A stretch of DNA of 39,221 bases from an uncultured Alphaproteobacteria bacterium (GTDB lineage: Bacteria > Pseudomonadota > Alphaproteobacteria > RF32 > CAG-239). The notes under the pieces are model-generated. The model ran no database searches, was not told the DNA's origin, and saw only the letters and a program-made list of their open reading frames with translations. Location of the stretch: the NCBI GenBank assembly GCA_944390035.1, contig CALXOP010000081.1, positions 1 to 39,221 of the forward strand, in the 5' to 3' direction. The position numbers and the translations under genes were made by a program. Positions within the stretch are counted from its first letter, which is position 1. Every line of letters begins with the position of its first letter. Below are positions 14,219 to 23,902 of this stretch, one piece after another.

Positions 14219-15499
14219 ATGTTGGATATTAAATATATTATCGATAATACGGATACGGTTAAAAAATCTCTTGCCAGAAAAGGTTTCCCTTCAGAAAACA
14301 TCGATAGTTTAATATCCACCTATCTGGAGATGAACAAACTCAAAACCTCATCTCAGGCTTTGGCTGAGACCAAAAACAAGCTCAGCAACTCCATCAAATC
14401 GGCTTCAGCCGAAGAGCGCCCAAGCATCATTGCCAAGAGTAAGTCTTTGGGTGAAGAGCTGAAAAAAGAGCAAGAAGAGCTGAGCGCATTGGAAGCCAAG
14501 TTCAATGATATGATGTTGCGCATGCCAAACTACCCAAGCCCGGATTGCCCTGATGGTCCCGATGACACTTATAATGTTGTTATTCGCAAAGTCGGCACCC
14601 CGCGCACTTTTGACTTTACGCCCAAAGACCATATTGAATTGATGGAAATTAACGATTGGAGCGAAATGGAGCGCATTGCCAAAGTATCTGGTTCACGCAC
14701 TTACGCCATTAAAAATGACCTTGCGCAGTTGGAATTGGCTATTCACATGATGGTCTTGGACAAGTTGCGTTCTTACGGCTTTACGGTTATTACCGTTCCG
14801 GCACTTTCTAAAGAGCGCCCGCTGTATGGCCAAGGGTACTTGCCTTTCTCAAGAGATGAAATTTATTATATGCCGGCTGATGATTTATATTTGTCGGGCA
14901 CGGCCGAGCTTATTTTGAACTCTTTGCGTGCCGATGAAATTTTATCTGAAAACGAATTGCCGATTCTTTATGCCGGATTTTCTCCTTGCTTCCGTCGTGA
15001 GGCTGGCGCTGCCGGAAAAGATACCAGAGGCTTGGTTCGTGTTCACCAGTTTATGAAGACCGAACAATTTGTCATCTGCAAAAATGACATTGCCGAGAGT
15101 GAAAAATGGCACCAAAAATTACTCGCCATTTCTGAGGAAGTTTTGCAAGATTTGGAATTGCCCTATCAAGTATTGGATATTTGTACCGGCGACATGGGTG
15201 CCCCAAAATATCGCCAGTATGACTTGGAGGCATGGGTTCCGTCTCAAAATTGCTATCGTGAAACCCACTCTTGCTCTAATATTACGGATTGGCAAGCCAG
15301 ACGCACCAATCTGCGTTATCGTGACAATGCCGATGGCAAGGTAAAATACGTTCACACTCTAAACAACACCGGTATTGCTACACCGCGCGCACTTGTTCCG
15401 TTTATTGAAAACCACCAAAATGCCGACGGCACGGTTAATATTCCGGTTAAACTCCGTCCTTATCTTGGCGGAAAAACTAAGATTGGTAAAAATGCCTAA
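14219..15499 (+). CDS. serS: Serine--tRNA ligase
   Basis: A full-length 426-residue class II aminoacyl-tRNA synthetase that charges tRNA-Ser (and tRNA-Sec where present). An N-terminal helical coiled-coil arm (about residues 30-105, rich in Lys, Glu and Ser) binds the long variable arm of tRNA-Ser. The catalytic core has YLSGTAELILNS, the motif 2 segment FSPCFRREAGAAGKDTRGL, ETHSCSNITDWQARR and motif 3 LNNTGIATPRALVPFIEN. It ends shortly after LRPYLGGKTKIG. AGGA lies upstream of the ATG. It stands alone between the lipoprotein and a terminator. Confidence 0.98.
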   Translation: MLDIKYIIDNTDTVKKSLARKGFPSENIDSLISTYLEMNKLKTSSQALAETKNKLSNSIKSASAEERPSIIAKSKSLGEELKKEQEELSALEAKFNDMMLRMPNYPSPDCPDGPDDTYNVVIRKVGTPRTFDFTPKDHIELMEINDWSEMERIAKVSGSRTYAIKNDLAQLELAIHMMVLDKLRSYGFTVITVPALSKERPLYGQGYLPFSRDEIYYMPADDLYLSGTAELILNSLRADEILSENELPILYAGFSPCFRREAGAAGKDTRGLVRVHQFMKTEQFVICKNDIAESEKWHQKLLAISEEVLQDLELPYQVLDICTGDMGAPKYRQYDLEAWVPSQNCYRETHSCSNITDWQARRTNLRYRDNADGKVKYVHTLNNTGIATPRALVPFIENHQNADGTVNIPVKLRPYLGGKTKIGKNA

Positions 15500-15513
15500 T
15501 CCAAATTATTAAG

Positions 15514-15547
15514 AAAAATCCCGCTCCTAATGAGCGGAATTTTTTTT
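15514..15547 (+). terminator. Terminator of serS
   Basis: The stem AAAATCCCGCTC / GAGCGGAATTTT has one mismatch and a CTAAT loop, and it is followed by eight T. Confidence 0.82.
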
Positions 15548-15560
15548 GTACTCAAAACAC

Positions 15561-15592
15561 AAAAAAACTCCGGCATTGCACCGGAGTTTTTT
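15561..15592. terminator. Terminator of the second prepilin gene
   Basis: AAAAACTCCGG / CCGGAGTTTTT with a 7-base loop and T-runs in both directions. It lies 13 bases after the minus-strand prepilin stop and is almost the same hairpin as at 32349-32379. Confidence 0.82.
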
Positions 15593-15605
15593 CGTTAAGC
15601 AGATA

Positions 15606-16223
15606 TTACATATAGTACCAGGTAATGATTGAATATCCTGTATCTGTAGCACAAGTCTTTGCGGCATCAGCCGGAGAAATCGGCAAGTTCATGTTATCCC
15701 AGCTACCACTACCATCACCGGCAGCATTGTCAAAAGTCGGTTCATCTCCAGGCTTCGGTGCTGCATCACCAACACTTAAGCCAACAAAACCTGAAGATGC
15801 ACCGGAACCCCAGTCAGAGGTAATAATTTGTACGCATGCTTCTTGTCCCATATTTGCGTAGGATAAATAAAAGGCAGCTTTTTCAATACCGTTATAAGTA
15901 GCATATCCGACTTCTACATTACCTTGGAAGGCATTAATTAAGGTTCCTTCTGTTGGACCTTCCATTTCGGTCGGGACGACACCCATATCCATAGCAATAT
16001 CAGTTTTCAAACCATCATAGTTTCTTTGACCGGAATAAAGTGTACGAATATTAGCCACCATCATCGAAACTTGGTCGAAGGTTTTAGTGATTTTAAATTT
16101 TGTCATAGCCTTTGAATAACCGGCAATACCACCAACGGACAAAACACCGATAATCGCAAGCACACCGAGCATTTCCACCATGGAACGACCGGACTGCTCA
16201 TTTTTGTTAAGTAAGTTAACCAT
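15606..16223 (-). CDS. Type IV prepilin-like protein (GRSMVEMLGVL leader)
   Basis: A 205-residue prepilin: leader MVNLLNKNEQSG, predicted cleavage after Gly12, then RSMVEMLGVLAIIGVLSVGG with Glu at mature +5 and a long hydrophobic helix. The head is Gly/Ser/Asp-rich and has two Cys (QEACVQIITSD, AKTCATDTG). The ATG at 16223 is chosen because AGGAGA lies 6 bases upstream; an upstream in-frame ATG would add 15 residues before the leader. Mature residue +1 is Arg, as in the paralogue at 207-782, so this is a consistent family trait. No assembly machinery is nearby. Confidence 0.88.
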   Translation of the reverse strand: MVNLLNKNEQSGRSMVEMLGVLAIIGVLSVGGIAGYSKAMTKFKITKTFDQVSMMVANIRTLYSGQRNYDGLKTDIAMDMGVVPTEMEGPTEGTLINAFQGNVEVGYATYNGIEKAAFYLSYANMGQEACVQIITSDWGSGASSGFVGLSVGDAAPKPGDEPTFDNAAGDGSGSWDNMNLPISPADAAKTCATDTGYSIITWYYM

Positions 16224-16346
16224 TTTCTTTCTCCTAAATCTAACTGCATTATAGTTTAAGTATAACAAGTTAATATTTTATTACAATTCTGGCTTTAGTC
16301 ATAATTTTTCGGCTCAATATAACTAAAGTCATAAAACTGTAACAAT

Positions 16347-17426
16347 TTATGCGCGCACGGCGGAGAAATTAATTCTGGGGTCAATTAAGGAGTAAATAAT
16401 ATCGCTCATGAGTTTAAGAATAAGTCCCAGCAACGCAAAGATATAGACCGTACCGAAAATAACCGGATAGTCTCTCGACATAATCGCCTCATAGCCGAGC
16501 AATCCCATCCCGTTAAGCGAGAAAATCACTTCAATTAAGAGCGAACCCGTAAACAGCATTTTAATCAATAGGGCAGGGAATCCGGCCGAAACAATCAACA
16601 TAGCATTGCGAAATATATGTCCGTATAAAATCCGATTCTCGCTCAACCCCTTAGCCCGCGCTGTCAAAACATACGGCTTATTAATTTCATCTAAAAAGGA
16701 GTTTTTTGTAAGCATGGTTAAGCTGGCAAATCCGCCGATAACCAAGGCAGTAACCGGCAGAGTAATGTGCCAGAAATAATCAATGACTTTGCCAAAAGTT
16801 GAAAGCTGCTCCCAGTTGTCTGAGGTAAGCCCTCGCAACGGAAACCAATGCAAATAAGTACCGCCGGCAAAAAACACAATTAAAAACACCGCAAACAAAA
16901 ACACCGGAATAGCCGCCCCGATAATCACCGCCACGGATGTCCACATATCAAACCCAGTCCCGTCTTTTACGGCTTTTTTGATACCTAAGGGAATAGCGAT
17001 TAGATAAATAATAAGTGTGGACCATAGCCCTAAAGAGATTGAAACCGGCATGCGTTCCAAAATGAGCGTGCCGACGGTTTTGTCCTGATAATAGCTTTTG
17101 CCGAAATCAAAACGCGCATAATCGGCCAACATTTTTAAAAAGCGCTCATGCAAGGGCTTATCAAACCCAAATTGCTTTTCTAATTCTTTGATTAAATCTT
17201 CCGGCACACCTTGCGCGCCTTGATAGCGCGAGGCCGATTGGTTCATATTCACCGCCGCGGTGGAAGAAAACTGCGACTTTGCATCCACGTTAAAGCCTCT
17301 GTATTTAGCCAAAGTGTGCTCAATCGGTCCCCCCGGTGCCAACTGCACAAGCAAAAAGTTGATTGTGATAATCCCAAGCAGAGTAAAAGGAATTAGGAGC
17401 AAACGTTTGATGATGTAACTTCTCAT
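16347..17426 (-). CDS. yejB: ABC transporter permease, YejB family (peptide/microcin C import)
   Basis: A 359-residue inner-membrane permease with about six transmembrane helices. The N-terminal helix ([19 protein letters not shown]) is followed by an extended periplasmic loop (about residues 35-100) typical of YejB as against shorter DppB/OppB proteins. The EAA-like cytoplasmic loop is seen at [24 protein letters not shown], the contact site for the ATPase. It ends [13 protein letters not shown]. Its start overlaps the yejA stop in TAATG. YejB normally pairs with YejE and the ATPase YejF, but neither follows here: the next gene downstream is a prepilin. Confidence 0.92.
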   Translation of the reverse strand: MRSYIIKRLLLIPFTLLGIITINFLLVQLAPGGPIEHTLAKYRGFNVDAKSQFSSTAAVNMNQSASRYQGAQGVPEDLIKELEKQFGFDKPLHERFLKMLADYARFDFGKSYYQDKTVGTLILERMPVSISLGLWSTLIIYLIAIPLGIKKAVKDGTGFDMWTSVAVIIGAAIPVFLFAVFLIVFFAGGTYLHWFPLRGLTSDNWEQLSTFGKVIDYFWHITLPVTALVIGGFASLTMLTKNSFLDEINKPYVLTARAKGLSENRILYGHIFRNAMLIVSAGFPALLIKMLFTGSLLIEVIFSLNGMGLLGYEAIMSRDYPVIFGTVYIFALLGLILKLMSDIIYSLIDPRINFSAVRA

Positions 17427-19258
17427 TATTTATCCTTATTCGTTGTTGGCTTTGCCCACCAGGTAAGCGGTTGAAATCCTACTTTTTCGCTCGTTTTGGG
17501 GTGAACAAACTTGTCATGATACGCCACTCTTTGATAAGGGGAATACCATTGCGGAATCATATAAGTCTCGTTTAATAACACTCTGTCCAATGCTTTTACA
17601 TAAGCCTCATAACTTTCTTTGTCCTGCGCTCTAATGAGCCCTTTGATTAATTCATCAACCACTTCGTTTTGAATACCAATCATATTATAACTGCCTTTGA
17701 TATTGGCAGATTTGCTGCCCCACATTTCGGCTTGCTCGTTTCCGGGCATTCGACTAATCCCGAAAGACACAATCGCCATATCAAAATCAAAGTTATCTAA
17801 CCGGTTTTTGAAAATATTTATTTCCAAATTGCGAAACGTGAGCTTAATGCCGATTTTGGCCAGGTTGTTGATAAAGGGCAACATCACGCGGGTGAAAGTA
17901 CTGCCGTTGGCAGAGTTGCTCAAAACCTCAAATTCAAGCGGTTGACCTGTTTTAAGGTTTGTCATTTTGCCGTCCACAAAGTCATATCCGGCCTCGTTTA
18001 AGAGCTTAACCGCCTCTTTGAGTCGTTGCCTTGTTTCCTTAAAGTCCTTGTGGCTGGGGTTTTGCGGCGCTTTTTCAAACACTGATTTCGGGAGCTTTGC
18101 ACGATATTTATTTAGAATCTCCAGCTCCTTTCCTTGCGGCAAACCGGTTGCCTCCATGCCCGTATTGGTAAAATAGCTGTAAATCCGGCTATATTGATTA
18201 TAAAACAGTTTGTCATTTGCCCAATCAAAGTTAAACGCCAGTGCAATCGCTTCTCGAACGCGCCTGTCTTGAAACATAGGCTTGCGGACGTTAAAGGCAA
18301 ACATCTGCAAAATTGCGGCATTATTATGCGCCATATTTTCTTTGATGATTTTGCCGCTCTTAACCAAATTATTATTGTAGCCGCTGACCCAAATTTTAGC
18401 GATATATTCTTCTCTGACATCAATGCTTCCGGCAAACAGCGCTTGCAGTGTCACGGTCGTGTCTTGATAAAAATCAAACCTTATTTCATCAAAGTTGTAA
18501 AAACCTTTGTTGACGGGCAAATCTCTCCCCCAGTAGTCGGGCACACGGCGAAAGACCAAATATTTTCCTTGCTCGAATTTATCTAATTTATAAGGTCCGC
18601 TCCCTAAGGGAATTTCAAGCGTTGGCTTGCTGAAATCTTTTCCGGCCCAATTTTTGGCCGAATAAATTTTCATCTGCGCCAAAATGAGCGGAAGTTCCCG
18701 ATTGTTTGACCCTTTGCGAAAATGAAAACGGACTTCTTTTGGACTTATTTTTTCAACCCGTTCCACATCGGCGTAATACACCTTGTATAAGGGCTGCCCC
18801 TTTTCAATCAAGGCGTTAAAGCTAAAAATCACATCATCGGCCGTAACCGGCGAGCCGTCATGAAATCTGGCTCTTTCATCTAAAATAAAACCAACGTAGG
18901 ATTTATCTTCCGGCAAATCAAACGCCTTAGCCAACAATGGATAGGCCGAATACGGGTCATCGGCACTAACAACCCCTAAGCTGTCCAAGGTCAAATTGGC
19001 CACTTGCGGTGTTGGGTTCCCCTTAAAAATATAAGGATTAAAGTTATCAAAACCGCCGTATTCGGGCATAACGATTCGCCCGCCCTTTAAGGCCTTAGGG
19101 TCAGCATAATTAAAATGCTCAAACCCTTTTTCATATTTTGGCGTTCCGTAAACCGAAATGGAGTGATAAATTTTTGCCTCTGCGGTAGTACAGACACAGC
19201 TGAGAAATGCGCCAAAACAAAAAGCAAAAATTTTATTTTTGACTGTAGTTTTCCGCAT
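17426..19258 (-). CDS. yejA: ABC transporter substrate-binding protein, YejA family
   Basis: A 610-residue periplasmic binding protein of the SBP_bac_5 (peptide/nickel) group. The signal peptide is [19 protein letters not shown]...TTAEA, then the mature start [10 protein letters not shown]. Family blocks include [59 protein letters not shown] and [12 protein letters not shown]. The ATG at 19258 is preferred over an in-frame ATG 36 bases upstream because it puts the signal peptide at the N-terminus and is preceded by GGTGGAG. It then overlaps the upstream gene by 26 bases. It should deliver oligopeptides or peptide-nucleotide antibiotics to YejB. Confidence 0.93.
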   Translation of the reverse strand: MRKTTVKNKIFAFCFGAFLSCVCTTAEAKIYHSISVYGTPKYEKGFEHFNYADPKALKGGRIVMPEYGGFDNFNPYIFKGNPTPQVANLTLDSLGVVSADDPYSAYPLLAKAFDLPEDKSYVGFILDERARFHDGSPVTADDVIFSFNALIEKGQPLYKVYYADVERVEKISPKEVRFHFRKGSNNRELPLILAQMKIYSAKNWAGKDFSKPTLEIPLGSGPYKLDKFEQGKYLVFRRVPDYWGRDLPVNKGFYNFDEIRFDFYQDTTVTLQALFAGSIDVREEYIAKIWVSGYNNNLVKSGKIIKENMAHNNAAILQMFAFNVRKPMFQDRRVREAIALAFNFDWANDKLFYNQYSRIYSYFTNTGMEATGLPQGKELEILNKYRAKLPKSVFEKAPQNPSHKDFKETRQRLKEAVKLLNEAGYDFVDGKMTNLKTGQPLEFEVLSNSANGSTFTRVMLPFINNLAKIGIKLTFRNLEINIFKNRLDNFDFDMAIVSFGISRMPGNEQAEMWGSKSANIKGSYNMIGIQNEVVDELIKGLIRAQDKESYEAYVKALDRVLLNETYMIPQWYSPYQRVAYHDKFVHPKTSEKVGFQPLTWWAKPTTNKDK

Positions 19259-20723
19259 CACTCCACCCGCCGAAAGGATAGGCGTAATCATCATCTTTAA
19301 GAGGCGATTCTTTTTGGCCCTGAGCTTCGCTCACCACCGGTTCTCTGCGCAAAAAATCAGGTGCCGGACGCAAGTCTTGCGGCGCACTTGCACTTTTCAT
19401 TTCTTGCCACTCCTTTTTAAGGGAATTAAGTGTCTTTTGCGTATTGGTAAAGCCGATTCTATCATTATCATCCAAGCTGACGCGAGGCTCACGCCCAAAG
19501 GGCTCTTTTGTATCGGATACAAAAGGTTCTGCCTCATCGCTCTCGTCTTTGGCAGGAATATTTAAGGCCGGCATGCCTTCATCTTCCTTTGCTTCATCAA
19601 ACCGATATACCTTAAACTCGTCTGGATCATTGGCCTCTGGTGCAAAATTCTCAAATTGGGGCTCGCTTTTTTCCTCTTCTTCTTCACGAGAGGCGCCGAA
19701 ACTTCTCTCCAACGCCATTGAAAACGGGTCTTTCATCTCGGATTCTCTTGAACTTTCGTCATCCTCGAGCGGCCTGTTCTTGGCAAAGAAATTTCTAGCC
19801 TTAAATGGGGTAAAGATATTTTTTAATTTGTGTTGAGCATCGGCCACCAAAGATGTCTCTTTGTTATGCGGCACTTCAACTTGCGGACTTTGGAACGCAT
19901 CCGCGGTGCGTTTTGTTTCCTCGCGCAAAGGAGAGGTGGCTCTTAAGGGTTCGAGCCTTTCTGCTTCAAGCTTTTGCGCCGGAGCAACTTTTATGCTGCT
20001 TTCTTCGTTCAAATCGATTCTGGCACGCCTGATTTGCTCGCCCAAGGGGGCTAAAATGGAATAAACCTTGCCATACACCCCGGTTTCAATCACCGATAAA
20101 AAGACTTTCTCTTTATCGTGCTTTTCTAAAATATTGAGCAAGTTTTGGTATCTGGCACAAAATTCCAACACCGTTCCGCCCAAAACGGAATCACTTTGTG
20201 CTTTTGCAACCAATCGGGGGCCAAAATTCGGCTGATTGGCGCTCACTTCTATAATCACTTTGCCAAATGCCCACTTAGCCCCGTCTTTAACCTTGTGCCA
20301 TAACCGGTCAACTTGTTCGGGCGAAGCCAAAGCCCCGCGTTGTATGGTCTCAGCCAACAACTCGTTCATATCGGCAATAAACAACTCGAACTTGTTCAAA
20401 ACAAAGCTGTTTTTCACTTCTTGCTCGGCTTCAAGCAAAATTCTGGCAATCAAATCGGTATAGTCCAAATTTTTTTTCAGCTGTTGATAAAGAATTTTAG
20501 AATTTTGGCTGATATGCGCAAAGCTGATATATTGATTAACATAACCGAAAATCATCCACAAAATAAGAATAGGCAACACGGCAATGGCGACATAGAGCGA
20601 CAAATCCAATAAGCCGAGCTGGGAGAAGCTGGCGCCGCCCAACTTGTCTTGAATATACATCAAAATATAAATCAACCAAGTCAGTGTTGAAAAAACTGCC
20701 GCAAAAAATGCCAATGCCAACAC
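19233..20723 (-). CDS. Two-TM membrane protein with long acidic C-terminal region, unknown
   Basis: A 496-residue protein starting at a GTG with GGAGGAT 6 bases upstream. Two N-terminal transmembrane helices (about residues 1-24 and 47-66: LALAFFAAVFSTLTWLIYI and YVAIAVLPILILWMIFGYV) are followed by a helical domain (about 70-240). The remaining region (about 240-496) is low-complexity, acidic and Pro/Glu/Ser-rich, probably disordered in the cytoplasm. No known family is recognised. It is the first gene of the yejA-yejB transcript and overlaps yejA, but nothing shows that it takes part in transport. It faces accA across a divergent intergenic region. Confidence 0.72.
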   Translation of the reverse strand: MLALAFFAAVFSTLTWLIYILMYIQDKLGGASFSQLGLLDLSLYVAIAVLPILILWMIFGYVNQYISFAHISQNSKILYQQLKKNLDYTDLIARILLEAEQEVKNSFVLNKFELFIADMNELLAETIQRGALASPEQVDRLWHKVKDGAKWAFGKVIIEVSANQPNFGPRLVAKAQSDSVLGGTVLEFCARYQNLLNILEKHDKEKVFLSVIETGVYGKVYSILAPLGEQIRRARIDLNEESSIKVAPAQKLEAERLEPLRATSPLREETKRTADAFQSPQVEVPHNKETSLVADAQHKLKNIFTPFKARNFFAKNRPLEDDESSRESEMKDPFSMALERSFGASREEEEEKSEPQFENFAPEANDPDEFKVYRFDEAKEDEGMPALNIPAKDESDEAEPFVSDTKEPFGREPRVSLDDNDRIGFTNTQKTLNSLKKEWQEMKSASAPQDLRPAPDFLRREPVVSEAQGQKESPLKDDDYAYPFGGWSDAENYSQK

Positions 20724-20919
20724 GAATATCCTCCGTTTCTATCCAAAAACTTTATTTATAGTATAAAATTGCATAAAGATTTCAATTAAAATATTTGCTT
20801 TTTGCCTAAAAAACGGCATATTAAGGCAATAAATCAACAAGAAATAAAAATAATAGTCGAAATTTGAAAAAAATTGTGGTAATACTCCCACAGGACTAAA
20901 TTAAAGAAGAGAAATCAAT

Positions 20920-21891
20920 ATGAGTAACGACAATACATTTGTGTTGGATTTTGAAAAAAATATTGTGGAAATTGAAGCTAAAATTGAAGGCTTAAAGCTC
21001 TTGGCCAAAGATCAAGATGTTGATATTGCCCAAGAGGTTTCCCGTCTGGAGCAAAAATTAGAAAAGCAAGTCAGACAAACTTATTCTCACCTCACCCCGT
21101 GGCAAAAGTTGCAAGTGTCACGCCACCCGCAACGTCCGCACTGCTTGGACTATGTCCATGCTTTAATCGAAGATTTCACGCCCCTTTGTGGTGATCGCCT
21201 GTTTGGTGATGATGAGGCAATGATTGCCGGTATCGGCCGCTTTAAGAATATTTCGGTTGTTATTATCGGCCAAGAAAAAGGCTCTGATTTGGAAACGCGT
21301 ATGAAGCACAATTTCGGTATGGCTAAGCCTGAAGGCTACCGCAAAGCGCAACGCTTGATGGATATGGCCGATAAATTTAATATGCCGGTTATTGCCTTTG
21401 TTGATACCGACGGTGCTTTCCCGGGTATTGATGCCGAAGCCAGAGGGCAAGCCGAAGCCATTGCTTCTTCAATCGAAAAATGCTTGCAAATTCATGTTCC
21501 TATTGTGTCCGTTGTTATCGGTATGGGTGGTTCCGGCGGTGCTATCGCCATTGCAACCGCCAACCGAATTCTAATGTTGGAGCACTCTATCTATTCGGTT
21601 ATTTCGCCGGAAGGCTGTGCCTCTATTTTGTGGCGTTCGGCCGATAAAGTTCAAGAAGCAACCGAAGCTCTGCATTTGACGGCGCAAGATTTACGCCATT
21701 TCGGTGTGATTGATGAAATCATCAAAGAGCCGATTGGCGGGGCACACCGTGACCCGAAAGCCACGATTGAGAAAGTCGGCGATTGTATCTTAAAACACCT
21801 AAAAGAGTTACTGCCGCTCAGCGGAGAAGAGCTCAAGAAACAACGCTCGGCCAAGTTCTTGGCAATGGGACGCAACCTACCGGAAAACTAA
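20920..21891 (+). CDS. accA: Acetyl-CoA carboxylase carboxyltransferase subunit alpha
   Basis: A full-length 323-residue AccA, which with AccD transfers the carboxyl group from biotin to acetyl-CoA to make malonyl-CoA for fatty acid synthesis. The N-terminal helical segment (EIEAKIEGLKLLAKDQDVDI) is followed by the crotonase-like core: VIGQEKG, FNMPVIAFVDTDGAFPGIDA, VIGMGGSGGAIAIATANRIL and YSVISPEGCASILW. GAAGAGAAA lies upstream of the ATG. It lies 9 bases before rmuC and 2 kb upstream of its partner accD. Confidence 0.98.
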   Translation: MSNDNTFVLDFEKNIVEIEAKIEGLKLLAKDQDVDIAQEVSRLEQKLEKQVRQTYSHLTPWQKLQVSRHPQRPHCLDYVHALIEDFTPLCGDRLFGDDEAMIAGIGRFKNISVVIIGQEKGSDLETRMKHNFGMAKPEGYRKAQRLMDMADKFNMPVIAFVDTDGAFPGIDAEARGQAEAIASSIEKCLQIHVPIVSVVIGMGGSGGAIAIATANRILMLEHSIYSVISPEGCASILWRSADKVQEATEALHLTAQDLRHFGVIDEIIKEPIGGAHRDPKATIEKVGDCILKHLKELLPLSGEELKKQRSAKFLAMGRNLPEN

Positions 21892-21900
21892 GGCGCTGTC

Positions 21901-23016
21901 ATGAGTGCACCGTTGATTGCCCTAAGCATAGCTGTTGTTGTGTTGCTGTTGTGCGTTCTGTATTTGTTACTGCACAAGGGCTCAAATCAAGAATTATCTG
22001 CCTTGAGCGAAATGCTGTTTCGCTCTCAGGCAGAGTTGGCCGGACGCATCACTCAGCTGTCTGAAAACAATCAAAACGCACAAAACAAAATTGCCGAAGC
22101 CATTAACGACCAAAAGGTTTCTGTCCTCAAAATTATGGATGAAAAATTATTGGCCGTGACCAAAAGTGTTGGCGAAGGCTTGCAACAATCCACTACCAAA
22201 ACGGCAGAAACATTGCATGACTTGCGCGAGCGTCTGGCTAAAATTGATGTGGCGCAACAAAAAATTTCCTCTTTATCGGAACAAGTCGTTTCTTTGCAAG
22301 AGGTGCTGTCTAACAAGCAGGCAAGGGGCGCCTTTGGTGAAATCCAACTCAATGATTTGGTAACTTCGGCTTTACCGCCGTCGGCTTATGCTTTTCAGGT
22401 GGTGTTAAGCAATCAAAAGCGGGCCGATTGTGTGCTGAATTTGCCCAACCCGCCGGGAATGATTGTCATCGATTCGAAATTTCCTTTAGAGAGCTATCAA
22501 GCCCTGCGCAATGCGCATAACGACCGCGAAAAAGTTGAGGCCGAACGCTTTTTCAGAGCATCGGTCTTAAAGCACATCAAAGATATTGCCGACAAATACA
22601 TCATCCCGGGTGAAACGGCAGAATCAGCCTTGATGTTTTTGCCATCCGAGTCGATTTATGCCGAATTACACTCCAATTTTACGGACGTGGTAGAGGTTTC
22701 TTATCGCGCAAAAGTATGGATTGTTTCACCCACCACCTTAATGGCCACGCTCAATACGGTTCGCGCCGTGTTAAAAGATGCGAGAATGCGTGAAATGGCC
22801 GGCGTTATTCAAAAAGAGGTCGGCTGCCTGATAGAGGATATTTCGCGTCTGGACGACAGAGTCGATAACCTGAGCAAACATTTTGAAATGGCCGCTAAGG
22901 ACATCGGCGAGATAAAAGTTTCTTCCGGCAAAATATCGCGCCGGATAGATAAAATAGAAGATATTCAATTAGGCCAGGACAAAGTGCCGACCGGAGTAGA
23001 GCATTTAGCCAGTTGA
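21901..23016 (+). CDS. rmuC: DNA recombination protein RmuC
   Basis: A 371-residue RmuC-family protein. An N-terminal transmembrane helix (LIALSIAVVVLLLCVLYLLL) is followed by a coiled-coil region (about 30-135) and the RmuC nuclease-like domain (about 140-345): QARGAFGEIQLNDLV, VIDSKFPLESYQAL, ALMFLPSESIYAEL and VWIVSPTTLMATLNTVRAV. RmuC limits recombination at inverted repeats in E. coli and resembles restriction-endonuclease-fold proteins; its biochemical activity is not well defined. It starts 9 bases after accA with a weak ribosome-binding site, so translation is probably coupled to accA. Confidence 0.95.
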   Translation: MSAPLIALSIAVVVLLLCVLYLLLHKGSNQELSALSEMLFRSQAELAGRITQLSENNQNAQNKIAEAINDQKVSVLKIMDEKLLAVTKSVGEGLQQSTTKTAETLHDLRERLAKIDVAQQKISSLSEQVVSLQEVLSNKQARGAFGEIQLNDLVTSALPPSAYAFQVVLSNQKRADCVLNLPNPPGMIVIDSKFPLESYQALRNAHNDREKVEAERFFRASVLKHIKDIADKYIIPGETAESALMFLPSESIYAELHSNFTDVVEVSYRAKVWIVSPTTLMATLNTVRAVLKDARMREMAGVIQKEVGCLIEDISRLDDRVDNLSKHFEMAAKDIGEIKVSSGKISRRIDKIEDIQLGQDKVPTGVEHLAS

Positions 23017-23160
23017 GTAAAATCTATTTTATGTGGGATAAGTTCCAATAAAATTTTTGTTTTTTAACAAATTGCGATATTGATTTATGGAACAAAAACG
23101 GATAACTTATCTGCAATACGAAAGAAATTAATTAATAAATTATAGAAAAGAGGTATTATC

Positions 23161-23445
23161 GTGACTAGATCTGAACTAATAGAAAGAATTGCCAACAAAA
23201 ATCCGCATTTAATGTTGAAGGATGTCGAAAGAATTGTCAGTGTGGTTTTTGATAAAATCATCAGCTCGTTGGCAGCCGGAGAAAGAGTTGAGTTTCGCGG
23301 CTTCGGAGCTTTTTCGATTCGCAAACGTTCTCCCCGCGTAGCTAAAAACCCGCGTACCGGCGAACAGGTTAAGGTTGAAGAGCGTAATATTCCTCATTTC
23401 AAAACAGGAAAACAACTCCACGAGCTCTTAAATCCGAAAAAATAA
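23161..23445 (+). CDS. ihfB: Integration host factor subunit beta (HU/IHF family)
   Basis: A 94-residue DNA-bending protein of the HU/IHF family. [11 protein letters not shown]-x-NPH and the arm [19 protein letters not shown] with its intercalating Pro match alphaproteobacterial IhfB more than HU; GFGAF is the family's core motif. The GTG start is preceded by AGAGG at the right distance. IHF bends DNA in promoters, replication and site-specific recombination, normally as a heterodimer with IhfA, which is not in this window. The gene opens the ihfB-lapA-accD run, an arrangement common in Alphaproteobacteria. Confidence 0.9.
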   Translation: MTRSELIERIANKNPHLMLKDVERIVSVVFDKIISSLAAGERVEFRGFGAFSIRKRSPRVAKNPRTGEQVKVEERNIPHFKTGKQLHELLNPKK

Positions 23446-23476
23446 TTTTTTTTGACAAGAAAGAAAGGGGCAAAAT

Positions 23477-23887
23477 ATGGGTTTTATTAAAATGCTGATA
23501 GGCTTGCCGATACTCATCGTTATTCTGATATTTGCATTTGTGAATAATGATTTGGCAACATTTAACCTATGGCCCTTTTATTTTGAAGTAACGGTATCTT
23601 TGAGCGTGGCTGTTGTCTTTTTTGTTTTGCTGGGTTTTGTGCTGGGTCTGTTGTGGATGTGGCTGTCCTATGCGCCGGTACGTAAAGCTCTGCGCCAACA
23701 AAAGAAACAAAATAAGAAATTAAGCAAAGAACAACAAAAATTGGTTGAAAAAGTCTCAGGCCTGCAGTCTGATTTGGATACAATGAAAGCCTCTGAAGCC
23801 TCTCTTCCCAAACCAAGTTTTGGACAACGCTTAAAAGCATTCTTTTCCCGCCGCTCAAAAGAGGGTGAGAACTCTGGTACTAACTAA
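23477..23887 (+). CDS. LapA-domain inner-membrane protein
   Basis: A 136-residue protein with two transmembrane helices (about 8-24 and 39-63, GLPILIVILIFAFVNND and VVFFVLLGFVLGLLWMW) and a cytoplasmic coiled coil rich in Lys and Gln (VRKALRQQKKQNKKLSKEQQ). This is the LapA/DUF1049 architecture, which in E. coli (with LapB) helps couple lipopolysaccharide synthesis. AGAAAGGGG precedes the ATG. It lies between ihfB and accD. In many Alphaproteobacteria trpF, trpB and trpA sit between lapA and accD; here there are only 15 bases. Confidence 0.85.
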   Translation: MGFIKMLIGLPILIVILIFAFVNNDLATFNLWPFYFEVTVSLSVAVVFFVLLGFVLGLLWMWLSYAPVRKALRQQKKQNKKLSKEQQKLVEKVSGLQSDLDTMKASEASLPKPSFGQRLKAFFSRRSKEGENSGTN

Positions 23888-23902
23888 CAGAAATGGTGAA
23901 AA

